DNA of 64,000 nt, taken from Pseudoips prasinana. Its lineage: Eukaryota > Arthropoda > Insecta > Lepidoptera > Nolidae. Numbering within the stretch: position 1 is the first letter of the stretch; every line of letters starts with the position of its first letter. This document shows positions 11,680 through 23,700 of the stretch, in pieces. Location of the stretch: NCBI GenBank assembly GCA_951640165.1, contig OX621253.1, positions 31,689,969-31,753,968 of the forward strand. Direction: 5' to 3'. The position numbers were made by a program, and so were the translations under genes. Under the pieces are notes generated by a model. That model searched no databases. It was given only the letters and a program-made list of their open reading frames with translations, and was not told the DNA's origin.

Positions 11680-12015
11680 CCGGTTGGAGTGGTAGGTTAG
11701 GACCGCTCGCCTTTCACGCCGCGGTCAAATATTTGTATGCATGAACATTCATTTTTCAGTAGCTCATCATTATGTCAATTAAATCTTACTATAAATACAA
11801 AGTGAGTATGGATGTTTGTTATTCTTTCACGCTAAACTACCGAACAACACATAGGCTATAATTTAAAACTTACGCGGGTAAAACCGCGGGGCATAGCCAG
11901 TTATCTATATCAGCGTGCATTTACAAAAGAAAAGTAGTGTATGTAGTATATCAGTTATCTGGTTTCCTTAGTACAAGCGTGTGTGAATAATGTCCCAAGA
12001 CATTATTATAATTGT
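11680..12015 (+). mobile_element. SINE family S2 split by a Helitron
   Basis: The head (GACCGGTTGGAGTGG ... CGCCTTTCACGCCG) lies at 11680-11757 and the tail (TTTACAAAAGAAAAGTAGTG ... AATGTCCCAAGACATTATTA) at 11910-12015. The Helitron at 11784-11900 lies between them. Confidence 0.65.
11784..11900 (+). mobile_element. Short Helitron derivative
   Basis: It runs from TCTTACTATAAATACAAAGT to the CGCGGGTAAAACCGCG hairpin and GGCATAGCCAG, with A before and T after. At 117 bases it is a very short deletion derivative. Confidence 0.6.
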
Positions 12016-12600
12016 GTCGCCAAAAGACGTCCATTGCTGGACAAACGCCTTCCCAAATAATTTCCACAAGGGAGTTGTGTCGGCAAAGGTTATCACCACC
12101 CCATCTCATCCCGTGGGGGGCGTAGAAGTCGATCTGAGGGAATATCTCCCAGAAAACAATATGTAACTTCTGTAAATATATGTATCTTCTATATCTATAT
12201 GTAGGGCATAGCGTTCATTCGCTCAAAGAGCAGCCCGACTGGGGAAGTACCTCCACCTTACAGAAGACACTCCTTAATAATAACATTATTAATGTTAATG
12301 TTGTGTTGCCGAGTGTGAGTAGGTCGCCAGAGCTCATCGGGTGTGGGGCGGGGTCAGCAACACTTGTTTGCTGACTCTTTTGAAGGCCGGCAACGCACCC
12401 GCGACTCCTCTGGTGTCGCGAGTGTCCATGGGCGGCGGTGATCACTTACCATCAGGTGACCCGCTTGCTCGTTGGTCACCCTATGACATTTCATTTTGAA
12501 CAGGTAACAGCGTCCCTCTGTGTACTATGACTATCAAACTGCGATCGCCAACCCATCTGCCAAGCGTGGCGATTATGGCATATAGCTCCAATTCACATGG
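12016..12600 (+). repeat. Interspersed repeat S5 interrupted by S7
   Basis: Modules GCCAAAAGACGTCCATTGCT, CACCCCATCTCATCCCGTGG and TGCGATCGCCAACCCATCTG recur near 15985, 20690, 35640 and 48690. An S7 unit (12190-12492) sits in the middle. This is probably an old SINE-like family. Confidence 0.5.
12190..12492 (+). repeat. Interspersed repeat S7, copy 2
   Basis: It contains the same modules as 7560-7990, from AGGGCATAGCGTTCATTCGC to the CATCAGGTGACCCGC end. Confidence 0.6.
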
Positions 12601-12835
12601 ACACAAGTAGGCACTTATCATAATAAACTTCTAAATGGGAAAGCGAGATAGTTGCACCCCGAATTCTGTGCCTTAACACTTTTATTAAGATGTTTGTAAG
12701 TTAGTTACTTTAGTAATCAGATGTTAGTTACAGGAAGACTTCTTTACCACCTTCCATTTTTACTTCAGGTATTAGGTGAAAATATAGGAATATAAAAGTT
12801 AAACAATGATTTTTAATATAATTATAAGAAATGAA

Positions 12836-13350
12836 ACGGATATCCGACAACTATCTGGTATCCGTCTAGAATTTACTATTCGGCTAAATACTGGATAGCG
12901 ACCGAGTATTCGCCTGGAAACTATTAAACACAATGATAATTTTATTTTTATCTTTGGTAAATAAAAATTCGTCTTAATTAGTTAATTATTTTCGTACTAA
13001 TTAAGATTGAATATAACGAAACTCGTCCCGAGGCTCGGAACGAGCGCTTTCGGTTCAAACACGCGGCGTCTTATGATTTCCGGCGGTCATTCAGTCAACG
13101 TCGGGCGGTCCTACCAGGGTTTTGTGTTGAGGCACAAATCAAAATTTATTTTTGGTAAAAAAATAATAATTCAAAATTTATACTAAACAATTACAAATAC
13201 AACAATCACTGTACACACGATCGCTCACCCCCGAAAAATCATCCGAATTGATCCGATAGCATATCCGGCCGTTGGATATTCGGCCATCCGGTCTAAAATT
13301 TCGCCGAATATTCGGTATCCAGAATCGGACCAAACATAACATTTCATCTT
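12836..13350. repeat. Element-like region with TATCCGG subterminal motifs
   Basis: Both ends are rich in variants of GGATATCCG, CGGTATCC and GATATTCGGCC, while the centre is AT-rich plus one GC-rich island (13020-13120). Dispersed subterminal motifs of this kind suggest a decayed DNA transposon, but exact termini and a target duplication could not be fixed. Confidence 0.35.
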
Positions 13351-13359
13351 TTATAATCA

Positions 13360-14631
13360 TATTTCTCCATATTCACCGTCAGATGACATATTGACAGATT
13401 AATACTAAAATATTTAATAAGGAAGGTGGCAAAGAAAATCTACCATTATCATGTGAAAAAATATTATGTAATTTAGAAACAATAAAATTGTACACATTAT
13501 CTTCTTATTAAGTTCGCTAAGCGTTTTTCTTGCACAAATATTACAAGTTGGTACAGTATTCATGTTAAGTAATAATGAGTACTATGATACTCACGCACTA
13601 AAATAAACAACAACTTTAGTTCTTCATCGTACAAAGTACTATGGAATTTATAACACTTAAAGTACTCAATTACAAAGTGTATGTATCCAAGTTTAAGGAT
13701 AATGTAATTCGAATGAGTATGTCAATACCCATACATATATTACACAATAATTACAGTACTAGAATATCAATATGTAAAATCATATTATATGGGTATTATT
13801 AGTAATGATTGCTTCTAATACTGTACAGATTGTAATTCAAAAACGGTGGAATAATTGAGTATTTTATATTTTATTCGCTATTTCATCACCATCGCGTATC
13901 AAAATATAATCCAAAGGTATAGGAGAATACATAATAAATTACTTACTTAATATATTGCAGTACTTTCAGTTTTGGTTGGGTACATTAACACTCAACTTAA
14001 ACTGTTTAAATTCACTTCAGTACTTTATTCCACAAAAGTATCTGTATACTTTATACCTGACGTGTATTTGGGTATTTTAATACCAAATTATTACACTGTT
14101 ATCCTACACATCGAGGACTTTATTTAATTATCCATACCTTAGTAATTTGGTACCCAACGTAACAATTTCAAGAAAATTACAATCCATATACATTTGAGTA
14201 CATTAATACACCAGTATCACTGACGCATAAAATTTGGGTACGTGAATACCCAAAGGATTACCGTCCTTAAGTTCCAATACATGTTTAACCATCCCGTCGG
14301 AGTCGCTTCCCTGTACATTCCGATGGTTTAACTCCGTCACACTACATGTAAAATAACACAACAATATAGTACCAAAACACATAATAAATTCTATAATTAC
14401 ATGCGGAACGACTTCAAAAGTTTCTAATCGGTACCTTAATAAACGTAATTAATTACACATATAAGTTTTAAATTTATAGCGTTTGCGCAATGCAAGGCAT
14501 AATAAAACACTTGAACAGTTTATATCCGAACACGTGAGTAGTGGGCTGCACTAGTGCGCCGGGCCCCCGGGTGGGCCCCCGGGCGGGGGGCCGGGCGGGC
14601 CCCCGGGCGCCAGGCGGCGCTTGGCGGAGCA
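13360..14631 (-). other. USP8 3' UTR and downstream flank
   Basis: This lies directly past the USP8 stop codon. On the minus strand, possible AATAAA polyadenylation signals fall near 14122 and 14022. The first 90 bases after the stop are very GC-rich (see findings). The rest is AT-rich and full of short palindromes of the type TGGGTA..AATACCCA. Confidence 0.4.
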
Positions 14632-14743
14632 TCACGTGGGGCGCGCGTTGGAGCACGTGGTGTAGAACAGGATGTAGGCGGCGGACGACTTCACCTCGCT
14701 GGACGGGATCTCCGTCACCACGTGGTCGTCGTATTTGTACCAT
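14632..14743 (-). CDS. USP8: USP8 last coding exon
   Basis: It follows a CCCCCAG acceptor and supplies the third base of a split Lys codon, then WYKYDDHVV (catalytic aspartate) and [16 protein letters not shown]. It ends CSNARPT and TGA at 14634-14632. Confidence 0.93.
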
Positions 14744-17700
14744 CTGGGGGACAATTGGACAGTTAATAATAGTAGCATCTGTAAATAGTTAGAACATACA
14801 TAGTTAAGCCGTGTTTTTCGGCCGAAAGGGCAACCCCATGCCCTCGCGTGGGTGTTGTAAAAGGCGTCTAACGGATACACCAAGCAGTCGAGCAGCCGCG
14901 CCATATCGCATGCTAAGCGCGGTGACTAAAGCAAACCCCCCAAATGGAACCTTTAGAAACCTTTGCCTCGTGTTGTCCTGCAGTACACGATATCAGGCTG
15001 ATGATATATAAATATGTTTTATGCGTGTAGACCTATTAATGGCTCTCTGTCACGTATAACATATAAAGCCAAAATGTCGCTGAAAGCTGTTGGTCTTCCT
15101 AAGAAAAATCAATAAAATAAAATAAAAAATTATAAACTGCACGTGTGGCGCAGCGGCTAAGACAGTCGCCTCGCCGCTTCGTGGCGCGGGTTCGAGTCCC
15201 GCACCGGTCAGCTATTTGTGTGACCCATAAATAGTTGTTCAGAATCTGGATGTAATTTGTGTCCCTCTATTATGTTTGTAAAGTACCCCGCGATACAGGG
15301 ATTAGATTCCATAGGGCGGGGGTTGTCTTAAAAAATAAGTACGAACTGACGCCAGCACACCAAGCCACCAATCTGTCAAATTTCCCCAATAGAAAGTGAA
15401 CCTTATGCTTTTGTGATAAAGTTAAAAATCTATAAAGGAAGTTTGACGGATAGGGGTAGCTGGATGTGCTGGCGTCTGTACATATTGATATTTAAAACTG
15501 CGGTTTGTATTGGATCATTTGTAATGAACATTTAATTACTGGACTTGGCTATCTTATATATTCTATTGCCAATTTTTTACGTCTATACGACGTATAGCGT
15601 AAATAGACGATGAAACTGGAACAGTTAAATTTACCTAAAACTTAAAAACGTGTAACAGATCAACTTACAAAACTCATTAAAACTATCCACCATATCTTTA
15701 TTCTCCAAAAAAATACAGTATTTATTATCTAGGTGCGAGATACTCCTTACAGAGATTTCCAAGGAGATAAATATACTAACGATTTCTTCGCAACTTTTTA
15801 TTAATAATATTCGCTTTTAATTTGTGTGGATAAAAATCTAAATGAATATCCAAAAGGGAATTATAAGGTTTCTAAAGGATCGGCAACGCGCTAATGATAC
15901 CCAAGCAAGCGTTCCTAGGCTACGGTGACCATTACCATCAGGTGGGCCGTATGCTTGTTTGCCAACTAAGTAGTACATAAAAAGAGCTTAGCAGAGGGTT
16001 GGCGATCGCAGTATGATGGTCGTACTCAGAGATGTTACTACCTGTTTTCTGGTAGATATTTATTTAGTACGAGTTGGTATGACTATAGTTTCTATCAGCA
16101 CGCAGCCACTGAAACTGGAAGACGTAGCGTGGGTAGGCCGACGTCTGGCGGCCCGGTGGCTTTGTCCTGCTGTGGACAGCTTTCGGCTGACATGAAGATA
16201 GTCTAATTAAATTATTGCTATACTCACTTTCCATAGACACTGCTCTTGCAGTACGCCGTGTAGTGGCCACCCTCCATGGAGCCGTAATGGTTAGACACGG
16301 CGTACAGGTTGTACAGGTGCTTGCTCGGACAGTTGAGAGCAAATTGCCTCATGTCCAAATCTTCCAGTGGGAAGTCGATGTACGTTTGTTTCTTTCTGCA
16401 ATTAACAATTCGCAATAATATAATATATTTTTTATGTTATCTTTTCAATAGAAAAATAATAATAATAAATATCCTGGGACAATAGTCACACATGGGCACC
16501 TGAGATCCTAAACTAAGCAGAGTTAGTACTATGGAAACCAGATATCTGATATATACTACACATTCTACTTTCTTTTTTAAATACATAATTATATAGATAA
16601 TTAAAAGAAATATTTTATTTTTCAAAACATGTACGGAAAATATAATAACAATTTAGGTTTACATTTTAAAGATTTCTTAGTTTTCACAATACTGGTATGA
16701 AAAATGTCCCTATCTCACCTAGTACTACATTTCTGCACTGCTTATCTTCCGACACACCCAGACCTAGGACGAATATAGACATGTTCATGCACACAAATAT
16801 CTGACCTGGGTGGGAATCGAACTCACGACCTCCGGCGTGAAAAGTAGGTTTCTACCAACCACGCCAAAATAAAATAAGTTAGACAATTTATACAGGGTGT
16901 AACATAAATAGTAGACATAATTTGAAGAGCTTAATTTTTGTATGAAAAGGAACAATGTGTAGCACATAAACATACAAAATACAAGAAGAATAATTAACTT
17001 CCTACCATTGACTTATATGTATAACTAGACACGCTGTTTCGAATAAAAACTCTGTCCCAGTCCGGCGCGCGAGGTGAGGGGCGCGCGTGCGGCGGCCAAA
17101 ATTGCTCACCGAGTTGCAGCGCCCGCGCTGCAACTCGGTGAGCAAATTCTCAATATGGGATTGCGCGTCTAGTAGAATACATATAGGTCAATGCTTCCCA
17201 TAGAAAAATTGTGTTCAAAGAATTCATTCTGTGTTCTGCGGATTCATTGTCACGTTCGGAGTCAGTACCAGTTAAGGCTTTTGTTGGCTTTTGTAAAATT
17301 TCGAGATTATTCTAGTTTATACTAGAACAAAAGAAAAAGCATAACTGATGTTAAAAAGACGCAGAAAATTCTTAATGCAAAATTGACATTAGATGATTTT
17401 AGAATCAAAAGTTGCAAATTTCCTGATTGGAAGGAATGATATAGGACAAGGACAGAATCATCATTACAGCTATATAAGTCCACACTTGGGGGTGGTAATT
17501 GGTCAGAATCTACCTCCTCGTGGTCCACCCTGGGCAACGGCTTCATCTCGAATCCGGCCAAAAGATTCCGACTGTTCCTGGCAAACTGGACTTGCTCTCG
17601 CTTGAGTCTCCCAGTTATTCCCGAAATTTTTAAAGTAATGCTTCGAAAAAACGGCCCTTCTAAGGGCCTTTCGACAAAAAGTTTGGGACCTTCTGTCCTA

Positions 17701-20700
17701 ATACTGCAAATTAATGTTGAAGGTATGTCCCAATCTAAAGGAGAGTACCTAGCTCGACTGGCTCATGATCATAATGTAGACGTGATTGCCATCCAGGAAC
17801 ACCACATAAATGATTATAATAATTTTGACAGCCGCGCTTCAATTGCAGGCTTTGACCTAGTAGCCTTTACCCTTTCGCCGATTTATGGCTCGGCCGTTTA
17901 TGTGAAGTCTGCTGTTTCAAACGTCCATATATTAAACATCAGCAATGATAAAAACTTGGAGACTATAACCGTCAGGGTTTCCAATGTCACCCTCACATCT
18001 GTGTATAAACCACCCAATAGCGACTTTCCAACCCCCCCGCTCAGGACACACAACCACCCGGCTGTTTATCTAGGGGATTTTAATAGTCGACATGGAGCAT
18101 GGGGTTATACATCTAACAACACTAGTGGTGAGGCGCTTTACGAATGGAGTGTAGAGGAAAATTTCCATCTGATCTTCGACGCGAAGCAGCGGGGCTCTTT
18201 CCGATCAGCGCGGTGGCACAGTGACTCAAACCCAGATCTCTGTTTTGTTACTGAGGATATTCATGGAAATGTCTTGCCTACCGTACGCACAATATTAGGC
18301 GACTTCCCTCGCAGTCAACACCGACCTGCACTTGTTAAGATCGGCCTAGAGGTGCCCATTATAAAATCACTACCGAAACCTCGGTGGAATTTCCAAAAGG
18401 CCAATTGGGATTCATATAAACATCAAATGGAGTCAGATATCAGGTGGTTGAAACCTAATGCATCCAATTACGGGAGGTTCTGCAAAATGGTAATCAGTGC
18501 AGCTAATAAATCCATACCTAGAGGTTTCCGGAAAGAATACATCCCTGGATGGTCTCCGGACACCGAGGAAGCATACCAAAGGTATGTTGCTACCAGTGAC
18601 TCCAACTCAGCTGAGGAATTAAAGGCTTTACTCACCGAATCGCGCAGGCAAAAGTGGACCAACAGTGTTGAGAGCATGAACTTTGCACACTCAAGTAGAA
18701 AAAGCTGGGCACTGTTGCGGAAATTGGGTGGAGCTGCCCCACCTGTTAGAACAGAAGTCACAACACACCCTGACCAAATTGCAGAACGGTTAAAAATCAT
18801 CTCGAAAAGTGCCACCGTTGACAAAGCTTTCGCTAAAGATATACGACATGAAAACCGGGCTCTACTTCGTTCCCAACAACCTAACGACATACTTGATAAG
18901 CCCTTCTCAGAAAATGAGGTGCATCTGGCTCTGAAGAAAATAAAGTGTGGGAAAGCCGCTGGGTTTGACGACCTATATCCTGAATTTCTTATCCACCTTG
19001 GTAACAAATCTCTCCGCTGGCTGACCGACTTCTATAATAACATCTTCGAGACTGCTATACTACCCAACCTGTTTATGAAGTCCAAAGTGATAGCTATTCT
19101 CAAGCCAGGGAAAGCGTCCGATGACCCAGCCAACTTCAGACCGATATCACTGCTGAGCGTCACATTTAAGTTGCTGGAACGCATTATATACAACCGCCTT
19201 AAGCCAACAGTTGACCAACATATCCCAGCTGAGCAGGCGGGATTCCGTGCGGGTAGAAGTTGCGGAGACCAAGTTCTCGCACTCACTAGCCACATTGAGG
19301 CCGGTTTCCAGCGTGGGCAGAAAACTCTTGCCGCTTTCGTAGATCTAAGAGCGGCATATGATACCGTATGGATAGAAGGGCTACTGCACAAGGCTGGCAA
19401 AATTATACCATCTGCAAAGATTCTTCGTTTACTGGCTAGTATACTAGGACCGCGCCAAATTAAAGTGTTACTGGGTGATAGAGAAAGCAAGTTTAGACTT
19501 CTAAAAAACGGCCTACCCCAGGGATCGGTCTTAGCGCCTCTGCTGTTTAACATTTACACTTGCGACATGCCTGCAACCGAGTGCGATAAATTTCTGTACG
19601 CCGATGACCTCGCACTCACTACACAATCGAAGAACTTTGGAACCGGTGAAGCTGCACTTACTCGGGATCTTCAAACCTTGAAGGACTACTACACAAAGTG
19701 GCGACTCTGCCCTAATCCTTCCAAAACCGAAGTAGCAGCATTCTACCTATCAAACAGCCTTGCACGTAGAGAGATTGATGTCGAATTTTGCGGTCAGAAA
19801 CTACGTCATAATTTCAGCCCTAAATTCTCAAAAAATCTAGGAGTAAAACTGGACCGCTCATTAACCTATAAAAGCCACTTAGAAGATCTGGGTCAAAAAC
19901 TTAAGACACGTGTCAACCTCATCAACAGGCTCGCGGGTACGACATGGGGCGCCCGTGCTGACGTTCTGCGTATTTCATCAATAGCTCTCGTGTACTCCGC
20001 AGCAGAATACTGTGCACCCGTATGGTACAGAAGTGCACATACTGATAGAGTTGACGTCCAACTCAACCGGGCAATGCGAACTGTAAGTGGCAGCTTGAAA
20101 CCAACACCAACACAATGGCTCCCGGTTTTATCAAACATCGCTCCTCCACCGATTAGGAGAACACTCGCCGCTTCACTTGAATGGAATAAGGCTGCAGCTC
20201 AGATGCTTCCCATACGAAAGACGCTGGATAACCTCCCACGTATGCGCCTCCAATCTCGCAGACCTATCTGGTCCGACCCCTACCTACAAAGTAACAAAAC
20301 CTTCGATGTCGATACCGAGTGGAAAAAATACTGGCATGACCAGGGGTGCATCTCTAACATAGACCCCACCAAAACCCCCACTGGTTTTAAAGAAAGCCGA
20401 AAGATATGGGTCACTCTCAATCGAATACGAACGGGGGTGGGTCGATGCAACCACAACCTTCAAAAGTGGGGTTTCATACCATCAGCAGCCTGTGACTGTG
20501 GAGCACCAGACCAGACCATTGCGCACATTGTCGAAGAGTGCCCCATAAGACATTTCTCAGGGGGACTTGAGGGCCTGCTTGCGCTTACAACCGAGGCAAG
20601 GGACTGGCTACTGAATCTAGATATAAAATTGTAATTATAGATATAAAATTGTAACTTATATTAACGGGAAAATAGCTATACGAAAAGAAGAAGTCCACTG

Positions 20701-23700
20701 TTGGACAAGCCTCCCTCAATAATCGTCTTGGGGGATATGCCATAATCGCCACGCTTGGCAGGCGGGTTGGCGATCGCAGTATGATGGTAATAGTACTCAG
20801 AAGGAAGCTGCTTCCCGTCCTCTGGTAGATATTCCCTCGGGTCGACTTCTACTCCCCCCACGGAATGAGATGGGGTGATGATATTCTGATTCTGATATTT
20901 GTCGCCGTCACCACACAGCAGTACAGAATAATTTAAATAAATCTGGAATTACAGTGAAGGTTCTAGAAAAAAAAAGAATCTCGCAAATTTTGAAATTTGT
21001 AACAATTTAGGGGTATATAAGTACATCGACTCGAGACGGGACGTATGTTAATTCAAGTGAAGTCGAAAGCGAATCGTCAAGTATTGTCTTGTAAAAGTGG
21101 ACAAAGTGTAAGTAACAGTATCAAGTGATCAGTACTATTGAAAGTGCACTGTGTACTTTGGGACTTTCGCACGTTTCCTTTCTCCAAACCGATCTTGAAC
21201 ACATTCAAACCCTTGGCGCGTTATGCATTCATTCGTTCTACTCCGATGGGCGGAGCGTACCTACGTTGGTTTGACCTTGGAGTGCACTATCGTTGTTTTG
21301 TCGTCATCTTGAAGTACCGCGTGTATGGTAACGGTTAAGAACAATATTTCTTACTAGCTGTGCCCCTGCTGTTTTACACACGTTAAACTTTATAAATTAT
21401 CATAGCTCCTCCCCCGTAGGTGATAGCGTGATAATATGTAGCCTATTCTTTTTTGTTTTTTATTCACGTAGACCTTAAAAAAGCGCTTGTAAATAGTCAG
21501 AACATGTTCGCAGTAGTATATAATTAATTTATAATTATTTCTAGGTACATATAGATATTTAGGTACACGGATTGTAGGAAATAATTTACAATAAGATTTA
21601 TTTTATAACAGTAACGATATTTAGCTAATTAAAATTAAGTTATTGTCAAGGATCATGTGTAGGTTTAATTATCTAAATTTTAGCTATATTTTTACTACAT
21701 ATTGTCTGAATGGTTCTGTTTATATTAAGGTACGAATTAGATGTTATCATTATGGCGGACCTTGTGTTTATAACGACGGTCGCGCTTTAATGCTACCACC
21801 GGATCCAATGCGCCCCAACTGAGAATACCCAGCGAAACAAACACAGCGGGTGTCTCTACTACCGGTTTCAACACGGCCTATATGTAGCCTATATGTAGAC
21901 CCGACCACTTAGTAGTATTCATGCAAAATTTGAAGTAAATCCATGCAGTACTTTTTGAGTTTAGCCCGGAAATACATACGAACAAACAGACAATAATTCT
22001 AAAAACTATATTTTTGTCTTCGGTATCTATTGTAGATCACGCCACAAGTATCCTTTTTAAAAATTATTCAATGTACAGTTTTGACTTTCCTACGATTTTA
22101 TTACATGCTATGTATAGATAAAGAATTGTATACATAATAAACTTACTTAGAAACAATTTTACTATTTTCGAACTAAATTTAATAATTATGTTAAAGAATA
22201 GCTGTGCCCCTCGGTTTTACACGCGTAAAATTTTATAAATTACCATAGCTCCTCCCCCGTAGGTGATAGCGTAATAATAGCCTATATCTTGACCCGACCT
22301 CTTAGTAATATTCATGCAAAATTTCAAGTAAATCCATGCAGTACTTTTTGAGTTTAGCCTGGACATACATACAGACAAACAGACACACAGACAAAAATTC
22401 TGAAATCTATAATTTTGGCTTCGATATCGATAGTAGACCACGCCCCAAGTATCCTTTTTAAAAATTATTCAATGTACAGTTTTGACTTTCCTACGATTTT
22501 ATTACATGCTATGTATAGATAAAGAATTGTATACATAATTAACTTACTCAGAAACAATTTAATTATTTTCGAACTAAATTTAATAATTATGTTAAAGATA
22601 ATAATCTTGCAATGTGCGCGTAATTGTGTGTATTGTTGAACTTAAAACTCGTGAAGCACAATTAGCACTGGGAAATAGAGCTATGTGCACCGGGGTAGTG
22701 AAAACTATTAAATAATTTATGAGGTTGACACTTCTGAAGAAAAGCTGTACATTTAAAGTGCCTTGAAATGTTGGCTGGCGTGAAATTTGGGTGACCCTAT
22801 TACGTATAAATGTTCTTTACGGCTATTCGGTAATTAGTTTTGTTGGAGGTTCCATATCACTGCACTGGCAGCATTCCATATGTAAATAGTAATCTGCCAC
22901 ATTAAGCGTGTTTTGACTTGTTGGTTGTCATTCCGTAAAAGTGAATAAAACTGTTATGTGTGTTTTATATAAAACTATATCATAACATAGGTTCACCTGC
23001 GTACTCTGTACAACAATTTCCTACAAGTTTAGCTGGGAGGACACCTGCAGCAACATGATAAGACGGTGACCCACAGAATAGTTAATTCTCAAGAAGATAC
23101 TCGTATAGAGGTGTAGTTGCAGTTGAACCGTATCAGAGTGCTTGTCGCCGATACTCTAAGTACGTTTGTGTTCCGTTATTTTAATGTTGCACCAATTGTC
23201 GCTGTCGTTGTTTTTCTAATCCCCTAACCCATCACTCACCACAGAATTGTACAAACTAGTTTTTCTTTAATTTGTTTCATGGGTAGATAGAGCTCGTTAT
23301 GTTTCCTTCAACTATGTATCATACACCTTGTATATCTCTAGCGGACTTTGCAAATGATCCTGGGACAGATAGACTCACCTATAAGCATTACACATGTATT
23401 CCTTAGGATCTACGTAGAACCTCTTGAAGTGTATGACGAGGACTGGGGGCAGTCGCGAGATGTCCAACTTCTTGACCGCGTCTCTCTTCTCCTTGCAGTT
23501 GGGACAGTTCCAGCCCGGGATCGGTTCTCCGTTCAGGTACAATTTTAGGCAATCCTATGGAGAGAAAAGGAGACAGTTCTAATCAGGATGTCTTTTATCT
23601 GTTATTACAATTAGGGTATTATTTATTAACATTTTTTTTTAATACAACGCACGCACTTGGGAATTTCAGTCAATTTTTTTTATTTTACTGCAAAACAAAA

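Larger units (their letters stand above)
14744..16227. other. USP8 intron with S4, a MITE and S5
   Basis: It holds an S4 SINE (15137-15340), a GTAC-flanked palindromic MITE (15340-15481), an S7-like scrap near 15885-15965 and S5 material (15985-16205). The last ends about 22 bases from the splice donor of the 16228 exon. Confidence 0.55.

Noticed and set aside
14541..14792. Several overlapping arginine- and proline-rich ORFs on both strands
   Set aside because: They come from the GC-rich block after the USP8 stop and from the last USP8 exon read in the wrong frame.
17602..17637. An upstream TTG start for the LINE ORF2
   Set aside because: TTG is not a normal start in animals; the first ATG of the frame at 17638 was used. 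The true start could still lie upstream by another mechanism.
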